Shown: positions 1 through 5,103 of the stretch, in pieces | How positions within the stretch are numbered: the stretch's first letter is position 1 | Layout: each line of letters begins with the position of its first letter | Assembly (NCBI GenBank): GCA_003175915.1 | Contig: PSRH01000029.1 | Coordinates: 1 to 5,375, forward strand | Direction of reading: 5' to 3' | Length of the DNA stretch: 5,375 bases | From: Candidatus Melainabacteria bacterium | Lineage (GTDB): Bacteria > Cyanobacteriota > Vampirovibrionia > Obscuribacterales > Obscuribacteraceae | The notes under the pieces: model-generated | Told to the model about the DNA's origin: nothing | Databases searched by the model: none | What the model saw: the letters and a program-made list of their open reading frames with translations, nothing else | Program-made: the position numbers and the translations under genes

Positions 1-527
1 ACCTCGTTAAGATCACAAGGACTCAGTCCAACAATGGCCAGCTTATTTTCTTCCGACATATTGAGCACGAACTCAGCGGCTTCTTGAGCTTTCGTACATG
101 GATTCAAGCAAGCAAACTTAAGACGCTGGTTAGTGGCCGCGATTCGCACTAACTCAAGCAACTCGGTCAACTCCTGGCTATCGCCGCAGAGGACAATGAC
201 CTGAGGATTAATCCGCCGTCGCCAGTTACGAGCGAGGAGGGACAACGCTTTACTGGTTGCTTCCACAGCAATCAAGGGAAAGCTATGGCTGGCTATAGCA
301 TAACCGGTTCTCTCCGCGACGATGGCGCCGATAGCGCCATTGGCGAAGGCGTCGCCGAGAAAAGCGTGGCCATCATATCTCCGACCTTCAAGTGCGACAA
401 ACCAATCACCTTGCGTAATTTGACGCGTGTCTGTGCAGATGGCGCCCGCTTCTGGCTCAAGATTTCCTGCAGCAAGGCGGCCGCCAGCGATTTCAAGAAT
501 CTCCTCAGCAGTGTAAACAGCCGCCAC
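1..527 (-). CDS. MurF-like Mur ligase, N-terminal part only (runs off the window), P-loop missing
   Basis: This minus-strand frame stays open from a GTG at 525-527 to the left edge, giving 175 full codons. Residues 1-105 look like the N-terminal UDP-binding domain of MurF, the ligase that adds D-Ala-D-Ala to the UDP-MurNAc-tripeptide in the cytoplasm. The typical opening appears as TAEEILEIAGGRL (6-18), followed by TDTRQITQGDWFVALEG (32-48) and YDGHAF (51-56). In MurF the central ATPase domain then opens with a strand and GSxGKT/S. Here the strand is present (QVIVLCG, 109-115), but the loop reads GDSQELT (115-121), without the glycine-lysine-threonine that binds ATP phosphates. The later strand, usually carrying a catalytic glutamate, reads KLAIVGLSP (162-170). 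The frame is intact, so this looks like a divergent paralogue or pseudoenzyme rather than simple decay. The start is inferred: an in-frame TAG lies five codons upstream and GTG is the only usual start between. No clear SD precedes it. The C-terminal two thirds are outside the window. Confidence 0.8.
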   Translation of the reverse strand, partial: MAAVYTAEEILEIAGGRLAAGNLEPEAGAICTDTRQITQGDWFVALEGRRYDGHAFLGDAFANGAIGAIVAERTGYAIASHSFPLIAVEATSKALSLLARNWRRRINPQVIVLCGDSQELTELLELVRIAATNQRLKFACLNPCTKAQEAAEFVLNMSEENKLAIVGLSPCDLNE

Positions 528-595
528 TATATCGCCAAACTAAACATATCCCTTACAATGGAACCCTAGATCATAACCAACCCATTTTAATCAAA
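528..595. promoter_or_regulatory. Divergent intergenic region between the MurF-like gene and pyrB
   Basis: These 68 bases must hold the 5' signals for both divergent genes unless promoters lie inside the coding regions. On the minus strand TATGAT (570-575) is one base from a consensus -10 box and would put a transcript start near 563, but I see no good -35 at the right distance. On the plus strand I find neither a convincing -35/-10 pair nor an SD before the pyrB ATG. A 7-bp inverted repeat at 582-599 overlaps that ATG and has its own entry. Promoter assignments here are weak. Confidence 0.3.
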
Positions 596-599
596 ATGG
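582..599 (+). promoter_or_regulatory. Inverted repeat covering the pyrB start codon
   Basis: CCATTTT (582-588) and AAAATGG (593-599) are perfect reverse complements separated by AATC, and the pyrB ATG (596-598) lies inside the right arm. In RNA this could form a seven-pair, AU-rich hairpin hiding the start codon. In DNA it could be a dyad operator. The repeat is seen directly. Any regulatory role is inference, and a stem with only two GC pairs would be weak. Confidence 0.3.
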
Positions 600-1600
600 A
601 AGCAACCGCCAGCTCGCAATCTGCAAATTCGTCCCCCCAATTGCCAAGTCCCAACAGTTGGTCGGGAAGACGTCATCTTATTGATACTAAGGACCTGACC
701 CTGGCAGAAGTTGGCTATCTGATCAACCAGGCAAAAAAGTACAAGAAGGATTTGCTCGCACGTACGCCACCACATTCGGCGCTAAGCGGACGGATTCTGG
801 CGAATTTGTTTTACGAGAATTCAACCCGCACGCGACTGAGTTTCGAGCTGGCGGGGCGGCATTTGGGTATGACTGTCTTAAATTTGGACATGGCTGTTTC
901 TTCAGCGAAAAAGGGTGAGTCGCCGGAAGACACGGCTCGCACTCTGGGGGCGTTAGGAATCAACGCTATAGTGCAGCGACATTCAGGCTCCGGAAGCGCC
1001 CAGCGTCTGGCTGACGCTGTCAGTGATCAGATCAGCGTCGTTAATGCTGGCGATGGAATCAATGCCCATCCTACTCAGGCGCTCCTTGATCTCTTTACCA
1101 TGCTCGAATACAAAAGCGATCTCAAAGGTATCAAGATCGCTATCATCGGCGACATAAAGCACAGCCGCGTCGCCCGCTCGAATCTATGGCTCTTGCAAAA
1201 GCTCGGTGTTCATGTACATTTTGCTGGTCCGGCGAGCTTGATGCCAGACGATCTGGCTAGCTGGGGTGCTCAAGCGCATGAGTCGGTGGACGAAGCTATA
1301 AAGGGAGCTGATTTCGTTATGGCTTTGCGAATTCAACTGGAGCGCCAGGAAACCGGGCTAATTCCCAGTATGGAAGAATACGCGCGATTGTATAGAATCG
1401 ATCATAAGCGACTAGCCGCGGCCAATCCCGGAGTAAGAGTAATGCATCCTGGCCCGATTAATCGAGGCGTGGAAATCACTGATGCAATTGCAGACGATCC
1501 GGAGCTTTCCTTAATTGAGCGCCAAGTAGCTAATGGGGTGCCGGTTAGAATGAGCGTATTAAGCGCCTTGTGCAAGTTACCGCAAAAAAATGAGCTATGA
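596..1600 (+). CDS. pyrB: Aspartate carbamoyltransferase catalytic chain
   Basis: This 334-residue protein joins carbamoyl phosphate to L-aspartate to give N-carbamoyl-L-aspartate, the committed step of de novo pyrimidine synthesis in the cytoplasm. Active-site signatures appear in order: STRTR followed by LSFE (76-84) for carbamoyl phosphate, KKGES (105-109) with the lysine supplied across the trimer interface, QRH (127-129), HPTQ (158-161), GDIKHSRVARS (185-195), LRIQ (244-247) for aspartate, and MHPGPINRG (293-301). Residues matching E. coli R105, H134, Q137, R167 and R229 are present (R128, H158, Q161, R191, R245). The GDIKHSR and HPGPINRG wording is the Bacillus/cyanobacterial style. About 20 poorly conserved Ser/Pro/Asn-rich residues precede the conserved WSGRRHL (22-28), so a slightly later real start is possible. 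No SD precedes the ATG. No pyrI-like regulatory-chain gene follows. The stop overlaps the next ATG as ATGA, suggesting translational coupling. Confidence 0.97.
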   Translation: MEATASSQSANSSPQLPSPNSWSGRRHLIDTKDLTLAEVGYLINQAKKYKKDLLARTPPHSALSGRILANLFYENSTRTRLSFELAGRHLGMTVLNLDMAVSSAKKGESPEDTARTLGALGINAIVQRHSGSGSAQRLADAVSDQISVVNAGDGINAHPTQALLDLFTMLEYKSDLKGIKIAIIGDIKHSRVARSNLWLLQKLGVHVHFAGPASLMPDDLASWGAQAHESVDEAIKGADFVMALRIQLERQETGLIPSMEEYARLYRIDHKRLAAANPGVRVMHPGPINRGVEITDAIADDPELSLIERQVANGVPVRMSVLSALCKLPQKNEL

Positions 1601-2043
1601 AATTCGATCTCGAACGCTCACTAAGAAAGAGACAAAACAGCCTAGTAATTTTCGGAGCCTCCTTGATCGCGCTGGCTATTTTTATTACACCGCTCCAACA
1701 CTTTGTCGAGTTGAGCCGCCCTCAGCACTATGGACTGTCGCTCCTGGTGCTCGGTAGCGGTTATCTTTTTCAATGCGCCCTGAGCTGGAGGAAACTGACT
1801 AAGCTGGAGCGACTTTGTTACCTCACAACCGGCCTCTTCTTCGAATCGGTTAGTATCATTTTCATTGAAAACTCCTGGCTCGGCTCCAAAAGTACGGTGC
1901 CGACAGAGGCGCAGGAGGGATTGAGAAATTATCTTATGGCTTATTACTTGTTCTTCGGATTTTTGATGAGTTGCCTGTGGCTCTGGCTGGTTTACCAGAA
2001 AACAAAATCCAGCACCGAGAACAAAGAAACTCGTGATTCTTGA
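1597..2043 (+). CDS. Small integral membrane protein, four predicted helices, unknown function
   Basis: I do not recognise the family of this 148-residue protein. Four hydrophobic stretches long enough to cross the membrane lie at about 15-33, 45-63, 73-91 and 112-133. Basic residues cluster at the N-terminus (FDLERSLRKRQ), between helices 2 and 3 (WRKLTKLER) and after helix 4 (YQKTK). By the positive-inside rule both ends should face the cytoplasm, with a longer outside loop at about 92-110. The tail is short, polar and charged. The ATG overlaps the pyrB stop as ATGA and no SD precedes it, so translation probably depends on ribosomes finishing pyrB. Both the overlap and the sensible hydrophobic pattern argue for a real gene. 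A minus-strand open frame over the same bases gives no recognisable protein. Function cannot be assigned, and the link to pyrB is positional only. Confidence 0.8.
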   Translation: MKFDLERSLRKRQNSLVIFGASLIALAIFITPLQHFVELSRPQHYGLSLLVLGSGYLFQCALSWRKLTKLERLCYLTTGLFFESVSIIFIENSWLGSKSTVPTEAQEGLRNYLMAYYLFFGFLMSCLWLWLVYQKTKSSTENKETRDS

Positions 2044-2058
2044 TGCTTGGAAAATCAT

Positions 2059-2076
2059 GGAGGGTCTAGATAGTTG
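2059..2076 (+). promoter_or_regulatory. Strong Shine-Dalgarno deciding a TTG start
   Basis: GGAGGG at 2059-2064 sits nine bases before TTG at 2074-2076. An in-frame TAG (2071-2073) directly precedes the TTG, so the kinase cannot start earlier. A later start would cut into the first beta strand before the P-loop. The TTG is therefore very likely the true start. Confidence 0.75.
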
Positions 2077-2577
2077 AAGCGATTGATTCTTCTGGTTGGC
2101 ATTCCTGGCTCTGGGAAAACCACCCTGGCCAGAAAGCTCATTGAAAAAGGATACACAACCATAAGCGCCGACTCAGTTCGAGAGGAACTGTACGGTGACG
2201 AGGCCGAGCAAGGGGAGCCTGAAAAGGTCTTCGCCATCTTTTTTGAAAGATTGGAGAAGATTCTTTCCACAGGTGCCGATGTCGTCGTCGACAACACCAA
2301 TCTCAAGGCCCAGTATCGCCAGGAAATTACCGAGAGGGCAAAGCCGTTCGGTTACGAAAATCCCCAAATCTGGATACTCGATATCCCCCTCAATGTTTGC
2401 CTCAAGCGTAATAGCCTGCGTGAACGCAAGGTAGGCGATGACATCGTTAGCAACATGTTCAACGAGTTCAATCGCAATGGACGTCCGAAAAGCAGCGAGG
2501 GTAAAATTGTAATCGTGCGCTCGGGCGAGGGCGAAAACGACTTTCGCTTCTTCTACCCGGAGCGCCCGTCGAGTTGA
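2074..2577 (+). CDS. Stand-alone P-loop kinase, polynucleotide-kinase-like (AAA_33 type)
   Basis: This 167-residue protein matches the layout of the kinase domain of T4 polynucleotide kinase and related AAA_33 proteins, which move the ATP gamma-phosphate to a hydroxyl, classically the 5'-OH of DNA or RNA. Visible landmarks are Walker A GIPGSGKTT (9-17), SADSVRE (31-37) with D33 and R36 matching the T4 general-base aspartate and acceptor arginine, VVVDNTNL (70-77), and an arginine-rich lid KRNSLRERKV (111-120) followed by DDIVSNMFNEF (122-132). The T4 lid reads very similarly (KRNSKRGTK). There is no C-terminal HAD phosphatase or ligase domain, and the protein ends about 35 residues after the lid. 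The substrate is open: nucleic-acid ends, a nucleoside or another small molecule. The gene is third in the pyrB cluster, 30 bases after the membrane protein gene, and begins with TTG behind a good SD. Confidence in the fold is high, in the substrate low. Confidence 0.88.
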   Translation: MKRLILLVGIPGSGKTTLARKLIEKGYTTISADSVREELYGDEAEQGEPEKVFAIFFERLEKILSTGADVVVDNTNLKAQYRQEITERAKPFGYENPQIWILDIPLNVCLKRNSLRERKVGDDIVSNMFNEFNRNGRPKSSEGKIVIVRSGEGENDFRFFYPERPSS

Positions 2578-2583
2578 TCAACT
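2572..2583. repeat. 12-bp perfect palindrome over the kinase stop codon
   Basis: AGTTGATCAACT is its own reverse complement and includes the kinase TGA (2575-2577). It lies between the convergent kinase and large TPR genes, whose stop codons are 12 bases apart. With no loop and no T-run on either side it is not a classic intrinsic terminator. I see no better terminator in the gap. Confidence 0.4.
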
Positions 2584-2589
2584 TACCAG

Positions 2590-3543
2590 CTACGGTTGAC
2601 TCGGCTGACTGAGCACTTTAATTTCCTGTTCGATACCTTTTGCCTCTGTGGCGCGATTGGTTACCCTTAATATGCTTGCCAGCGCGCTCTTCGCCTGGAC
2701 CAATTTCTGGCGTTGGCAGGTCGTCCGCTTATGGTAATGGTCGGCCGTATCATACTCCGACTGATAGGTTTCGACGCACTTTCTAAGCAACTCTTCGGCC
2801 ATCGCATAGTCCCCGTCCTTGATGTAGCCATTGGCCTGGCGTGACATGCAAGTCGCTATGGCATCCGGATCATGTCTTGAGCTGACCTCTCTGATCCTCA
2901 GCTCCCTGCGGTACAGGTCGCAAGCTTTTCCATAAGAACCGATATCAACGTAGTACTCGCTCAAAGCTTGCAGGGCATCGGCGATTTTAACGTCATTTTG
3001 TCCACCCTTTTCCGCCTGATTGAGGGCATCGCGATAAACCCGCTCTGCTTCGCCGCCCCTGCCGTCTTCCTGTAAGGCCACAGCTTTCGTGATCAACTCT
3101 TGGACAAGATCGACCGGCTTAGCCAGCGGCTCAATCGGCGGCTTTTCAACTGGAGCAACCGGCTTTGCGGTTAATTCAATCATCGGCTCAATCGGCCGAG
3201 CGTTCGCCATTTGTTTCTCCAGTGCCTTTAAGGCGAGAAGCGAATAGTAAGCCGCCTTCGTTCCCGGGAAAACAGCCATGGCATGCTTATAGAGAGCTTT
3301 TGCCCGTTGTAGATCGCCGGCCTGCTGATAAGTAAGGGCATCGTAGTAAAGGGCATTAGCATTGCCAGGGTTGCGCTGCATCGCTAATTCGAACGATATT
3401 GCCGCCCTGACATAGTCCTTGTGGGCAAAATAAAGCTTTCCCTTTTCGAAAAAGATCTCGGCGTTGGTCAAAGAGGAACAAAACCCGGCTGTTGGCCAGG
3501 CCAAAATAATCATCAGAAGCACGCTAGTTTTGCAAATAGACAT
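2590..3543 (-). CDS. Secreted TPR-repeat protein
   Basis: This 317-residue protein starts with a signal peptide: a basic residue at position 5, then a hydrophobic core (about 8-16), ending near AGFCSS (19-24). C22 follows phenylalanine, so it is not a normal lipobox and export by signal peptidase I is more likely. Two tetratricopeptide repeats follow at about 27-60 and 61-94, the second with LYYDALTYQQAGDLQRA. A proline-rich linker at about 117-145 repeats an IEP...AKPV theme twice. The second half holds three or four more helical repeats, about 147-180, 188-221, 229-262 and 281-314, resembling kinesin-light-chain-type TPRs (YYVDIGSYGKACDLYRREL). TPRs bind other proteins, and no enzymatic domain is visible. 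An in-frame TAA two codons before the ATG fixes this as the earliest ATG, and it gives a complete signal peptide. No SD is close by. The gene lies 124 bases downstream of the smaller TPR gene on the same strand. The partner is unknown. Confidence 0.88.
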   Translation of the reverse strand: MSICKTSVLLMIILAWPTAGFCSSLTNAEIFFEKGKLYFAHKDYVRAAISFELAMQRNPGNANALYYDALTYQQAGDLQRAKALYKHAMAVFPGTKAAYYSLLALKALEKQMANARPIEPMIELTAKPVAPVEKPPIEPLAKPVDLVQELITKAVALQEDGRGGEAERVYRDALNQAEKGGQNDVKIADALQALSEYYVDIGSYGKACDLYRRELRIREVSSRHDPDAIATCMSRQANGYIKDGDYAMAEELLRKCVETYQSEYDTADHYHKRTTCQRQKLVQAKSALASILRVTNRATEAKGIEQEIKVLSQPSQP

Positions 3544-3635
3544 GGCTTATTGGGCTTCTGCCTGCCTTCAAGAAGTTCAGCTTGCATATGCCCGGTTGGC
3601 TAGATTTCCAAAACTGCTTTTTAGTTTTGTCTGGC

Positions 3636-3654
3636 AAGCGGTAACCTACCGCTT
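3636..3654 (-). terminator. Perfect 8-bp hairpin between the two TPR genes (possible terminator or processing site)
   Basis: AAGCGGTA (3636-3643) and TACCGCTT (3647-3654) pair perfectly around a three-base loop, starting 13 bases after the small TPR gene's stop on the minus strand. The sequence that follows on the minus strand is A-rich, not a T-run, so it is not a textbook Rho-independent terminator. It may be an attenuating or mRNA-protecting hairpin that lets the two TPR genes be expressed at different levels. Confidence 0.4.
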
Positions 3655-3667
3655 CTTATCGGGCCCG

Positions 3668-4177
3668 TCAGCCCCCAACCATGCCGGTCGAGGACGAACT
3701 AGTCCCCACGAAAGTATTGGGCCGGACGCGGGAAAAATTGTTACCCTGACCGCCGTAAGTTCGGTGCCCCTGGTAGTATGCCAATTGGTTCAAGGCTACC
3801 TGCGAATAATAGTTGAGGGTGGGGTCTTTGCTGTACATGCACACCCACTGATAATTCAAGGCAGCCGGAGCCGTCTGGTTCATCCCCTGGTAGGACTGGG
3901 CGATGTAATAGTGCACCTTGTCACAGCAAAAGCCGCTTTCATCAAGATGTTGAAACCCGGCGAGGGCTTCTTTATATTTGCCGGCGTTGAACTTCCCGAC
4001 AGCTTCACCAAATGCCGGTGGCAACGGTTTGGCCTTGGTCTGCCCCTTTTGAACGCTGGCTTTGGCGCTTTTGGCAAGGGCAATTAGCCCATTTTGTCCA
4101 ACGATCAGGTTGCCGAGTAAGACGATGGCCGCTAGGTTTAGGCCACCTAAGGCTAATTTACTGATAGAGCAACGCAC
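3668..4177 (-). CDS. Small membrane-anchored or secreted TPR-like protein
   Basis: This 169-residue protein has a short basic N-terminus (R2, K7) and a hydrophobic stretch at about 9-35, an uncleaved anchor or signal peptide. A Lys/Ala-rich spacer (about 36-52) follows. Residues 55-88 and 87-120 look like two TPR helix pairs: FGEAVGKFNAGKYKEALAGF, then VHYYIAQSYQGMNQTAPAAL. The tail (about 140-169) is Gly/Ser-rich and low in complexity. Cysteines at 84, 85 and 113 could form disulfides if exported, which is inference. The GTG start is supported by an SD (AGAGGG on the minus strand, 4185-4190) seven bases upstream. A bedload role such as assembling an envelope complex would fit small exported TPR proteins generally, but no specific function is visible. 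It is upstream of the larger TPR gene and probably shares its transcript. Its specific family is not recognised. Confidence 0.82.
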   Translation of the reverse strand: MRCSISKLALGGLNLAAIVLLGNLIVGQNGLIALAKSAKASVQKGQTKAKPLPPAFGEAVGKFNAGKYKEALAGFQHLDESGFCCDKVHYYIAQSYQGMNQTAPAALNYQWVCMYSKDPTLNYYSQVALNQLAYYQGHRTYGGQGNNFSRVRPNTFVGTSSSSTGMVGG

Positions 4178-4184
4178 GATTCAA

Positions 4185-4232
4185 CCCTCTTGGCTAATTA
4201 AGAGCATTCTACGTCAAATCCGGGCATTTCAA
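4185..4232 (-). promoter_or_regulatory. Candidate promoter and Shine-Dalgarno for the TPR gene pair
   Basis: Read on the minus strand, TTGAAA (4227-4232), a 15-base spacer and TAGAAT (4206-4211) resemble a sigma-70 -35/-10 pair, each close to consensus but with a short spacer. A start near 4199 would leave a leader of about 20 bases containing AGAGGG (4185-4190), seven bases before the GTG. The SD is convincing and decides the start. The promoter is tentative. Confidence 0.4.
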
Positions 4233-4257
4233 ACCCATTTGTAAGCGCTACGTCATC

Positions 4258-4313
4258 TCGGCAAGCCTCGCCCCGCTTGCTCGACGCTCCGCTCCGGACA
4301 TCGCCGTTGCCGA
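4258..4313. repeat. GC-rich palindromic element, possibly an interspersed repeat
   Basis: TCGGCAA (4258-4264) and TTGCCGA (4307-4313) form a 7-bp terminal inverted repeat around a GC-rich core. Bases 4259-4313 are about 73% G+C by my count, well above the flanks. Inside, GCAAGC (4261-4266) can instead pair with GCTTGC (4275-4280), so two exclusive hairpins are possible. CGCTA occurs on both sides (4246-4250 and 4316-4320), which might be a target duplication or chance. The element lies 20 bases past the methyltransferase stop, where REP-like repeats often sit, and could act as a transcript end or mRNA stabiliser. No long T-run follows. Multi-copy status cannot be seen from one window. Confidence 0.4.
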
Positions 4314-4332
4314 ATCGCTAGTTCACTTTTGT

Positions 4333-5103
4333 TTAATCCCGGACGCGCTTGAACACGCAAATCATTCGAGGAGACGACTGTTCGTCGAATATGTGTTTGA
4401 GATTGTAGTCTCCCAACAAAGCCACTAGTCTCCAGCCCTTTCCTAAGTAGGCGACCAGTTCTTCGATGGTCACGTAGCGTTGCACCTGCTCATCGGCAAG
4501 TACCTTCGCCGCTTCACTAGCCTTATCCACAAATTCGTAGAGGAAAGAAGTATGTTTGGTTCGATCCTCGATGTACCAGTCCCTGGCTACTTTCAGACTG
4601 AAGTGTTTGTCTTCGCCCTGAAACCTGTCATTGAATGTCTTGGGATAGCGTGAGAAGTTTCCCTGGTCCAAGACCAAAAGGTCACGGGTGTGATCGGAAA
4701 GCCACCGGTAAAAATGCTTACGGCCTGGCTCGTCCAGTATGTAGGTAAAGCTGGAAAGCATACAGATGCTGGCATCAAAGCTGCGAGTCAGCACCATCGT
4801 TTCAAAGGAGCTTTGCACCGTTTTGATTTCGCTGAAATTCCTTCTGGCAATAGAAATCGCATTTGGTGACTTGTCCAAGATCGTTACGTCAAAACCGTGC
4901 TTGGCCAGGGGAATGGCATGCACTCCGGTGCCGCCGCCAAGATCGATAACCGATTTGACTGATTTTGAGCTGGCAAATACTTCAAGCAGGAATTTGACTT
5001 CATCTGATTCGCTCGCCTTTCTGCCCAGGCAGGCGTCACGCCACAGTTGATAGAACTCGGCTAAATCGTCGTATATTCTCGCTTCGCTAAGAATGGCAGT
5101 CAT
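4333..5103 (-). CDS. Class I SAM-dependent methyltransferase
   Basis: This 256-residue protein has the Rossmann-like SAM-binding core. Motif I is VIDLGGGTGVHAIPLAKHG (52-70). Motif II, VTILDKSP (73-80), carries D77, the acidic residue expected to hold the SAM ribose. FDASICMLSSFTYI (109-122) is the strand and loop of the motif near the acceptor site. The N-terminal YDDLAEFYQLW (11-21) matches the helical cap of small-molecule methyltransferases, and the C-terminal half has a curved-sheet insertion (DWYIEDRTKHTSFLYEF, 175-191) and the usual closing strands (WRLVALLGDYN, then RMICVFKR). The length is normal for a soluble, cytoplasmic Methyltransf_25-type enzyme acting on a small molecule, but the substrate cannot be told. 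The ATG start gives a complete N-terminal cap. No SD is visible before it. It appears to be a single-gene unit, 155 bases upstream of the TPR pair on the same strand. Confidence 0.9.
   Translation of the reverse strand: MTAILSEARIYDDLAEFYQLWRDACLGRKASESDEVKFLLEVFASSKSVKSVIDLGGGTGVHAIPLAKHGFDVTILDKSPNAISIARRNFSEIKTVQSSFETMVLTRSFDASICMLSSFTYILDEPGRKHFYRWLSDHTRDLLVLDQGNFSRYPKTFNDRFQGEDKHFSLKVARDWYIEDRTKHTSFLYEFVDKASEAAKVLADEQVQRYVTIEELVAYLGKGWRLVALLGDYNLKHIFDEQSSPRMICVFKRVRD

Noticed and set aside
285..569. Plus-strand 94-codon open frame opposite the MurF-like gene
   Set aside because: It is antisense to a frame with a clear Mur ligase domain, shows no recognisable motif, and has no SD.
1642..2058. 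Minus-strand 138-codon open frame opposite the membrane protein
   Set aside because: The plus-strand frame has coherent helices and the ATGA coupling to pyrB. The antisense product has no recognisable domain.
2043..2069. Eight-codon frame (MLGKSWRV) starting on the membrane gene stop as TGATG
   Set aside because: It contains the kinase SD and ends before the kinase start. It is more likely a by-product of that SD sequence than a gene.
3470..3590. Short minus-strand frame starting MQAELLEGRQ upstream of and overlapping the large TPR gene
   Set aside because: It has about 24 codons, no SD, and overlaps the signal-peptide coding region in another frame.
3464..4087. Plus-strand 207-codon open frame across the TPR gene pair
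   Set aside because: It runs antisense through both TPR genes and the gap between them. The minus-strand proteins have hydrophobic N-termini and TPR motifs, while this frame has no family signal.
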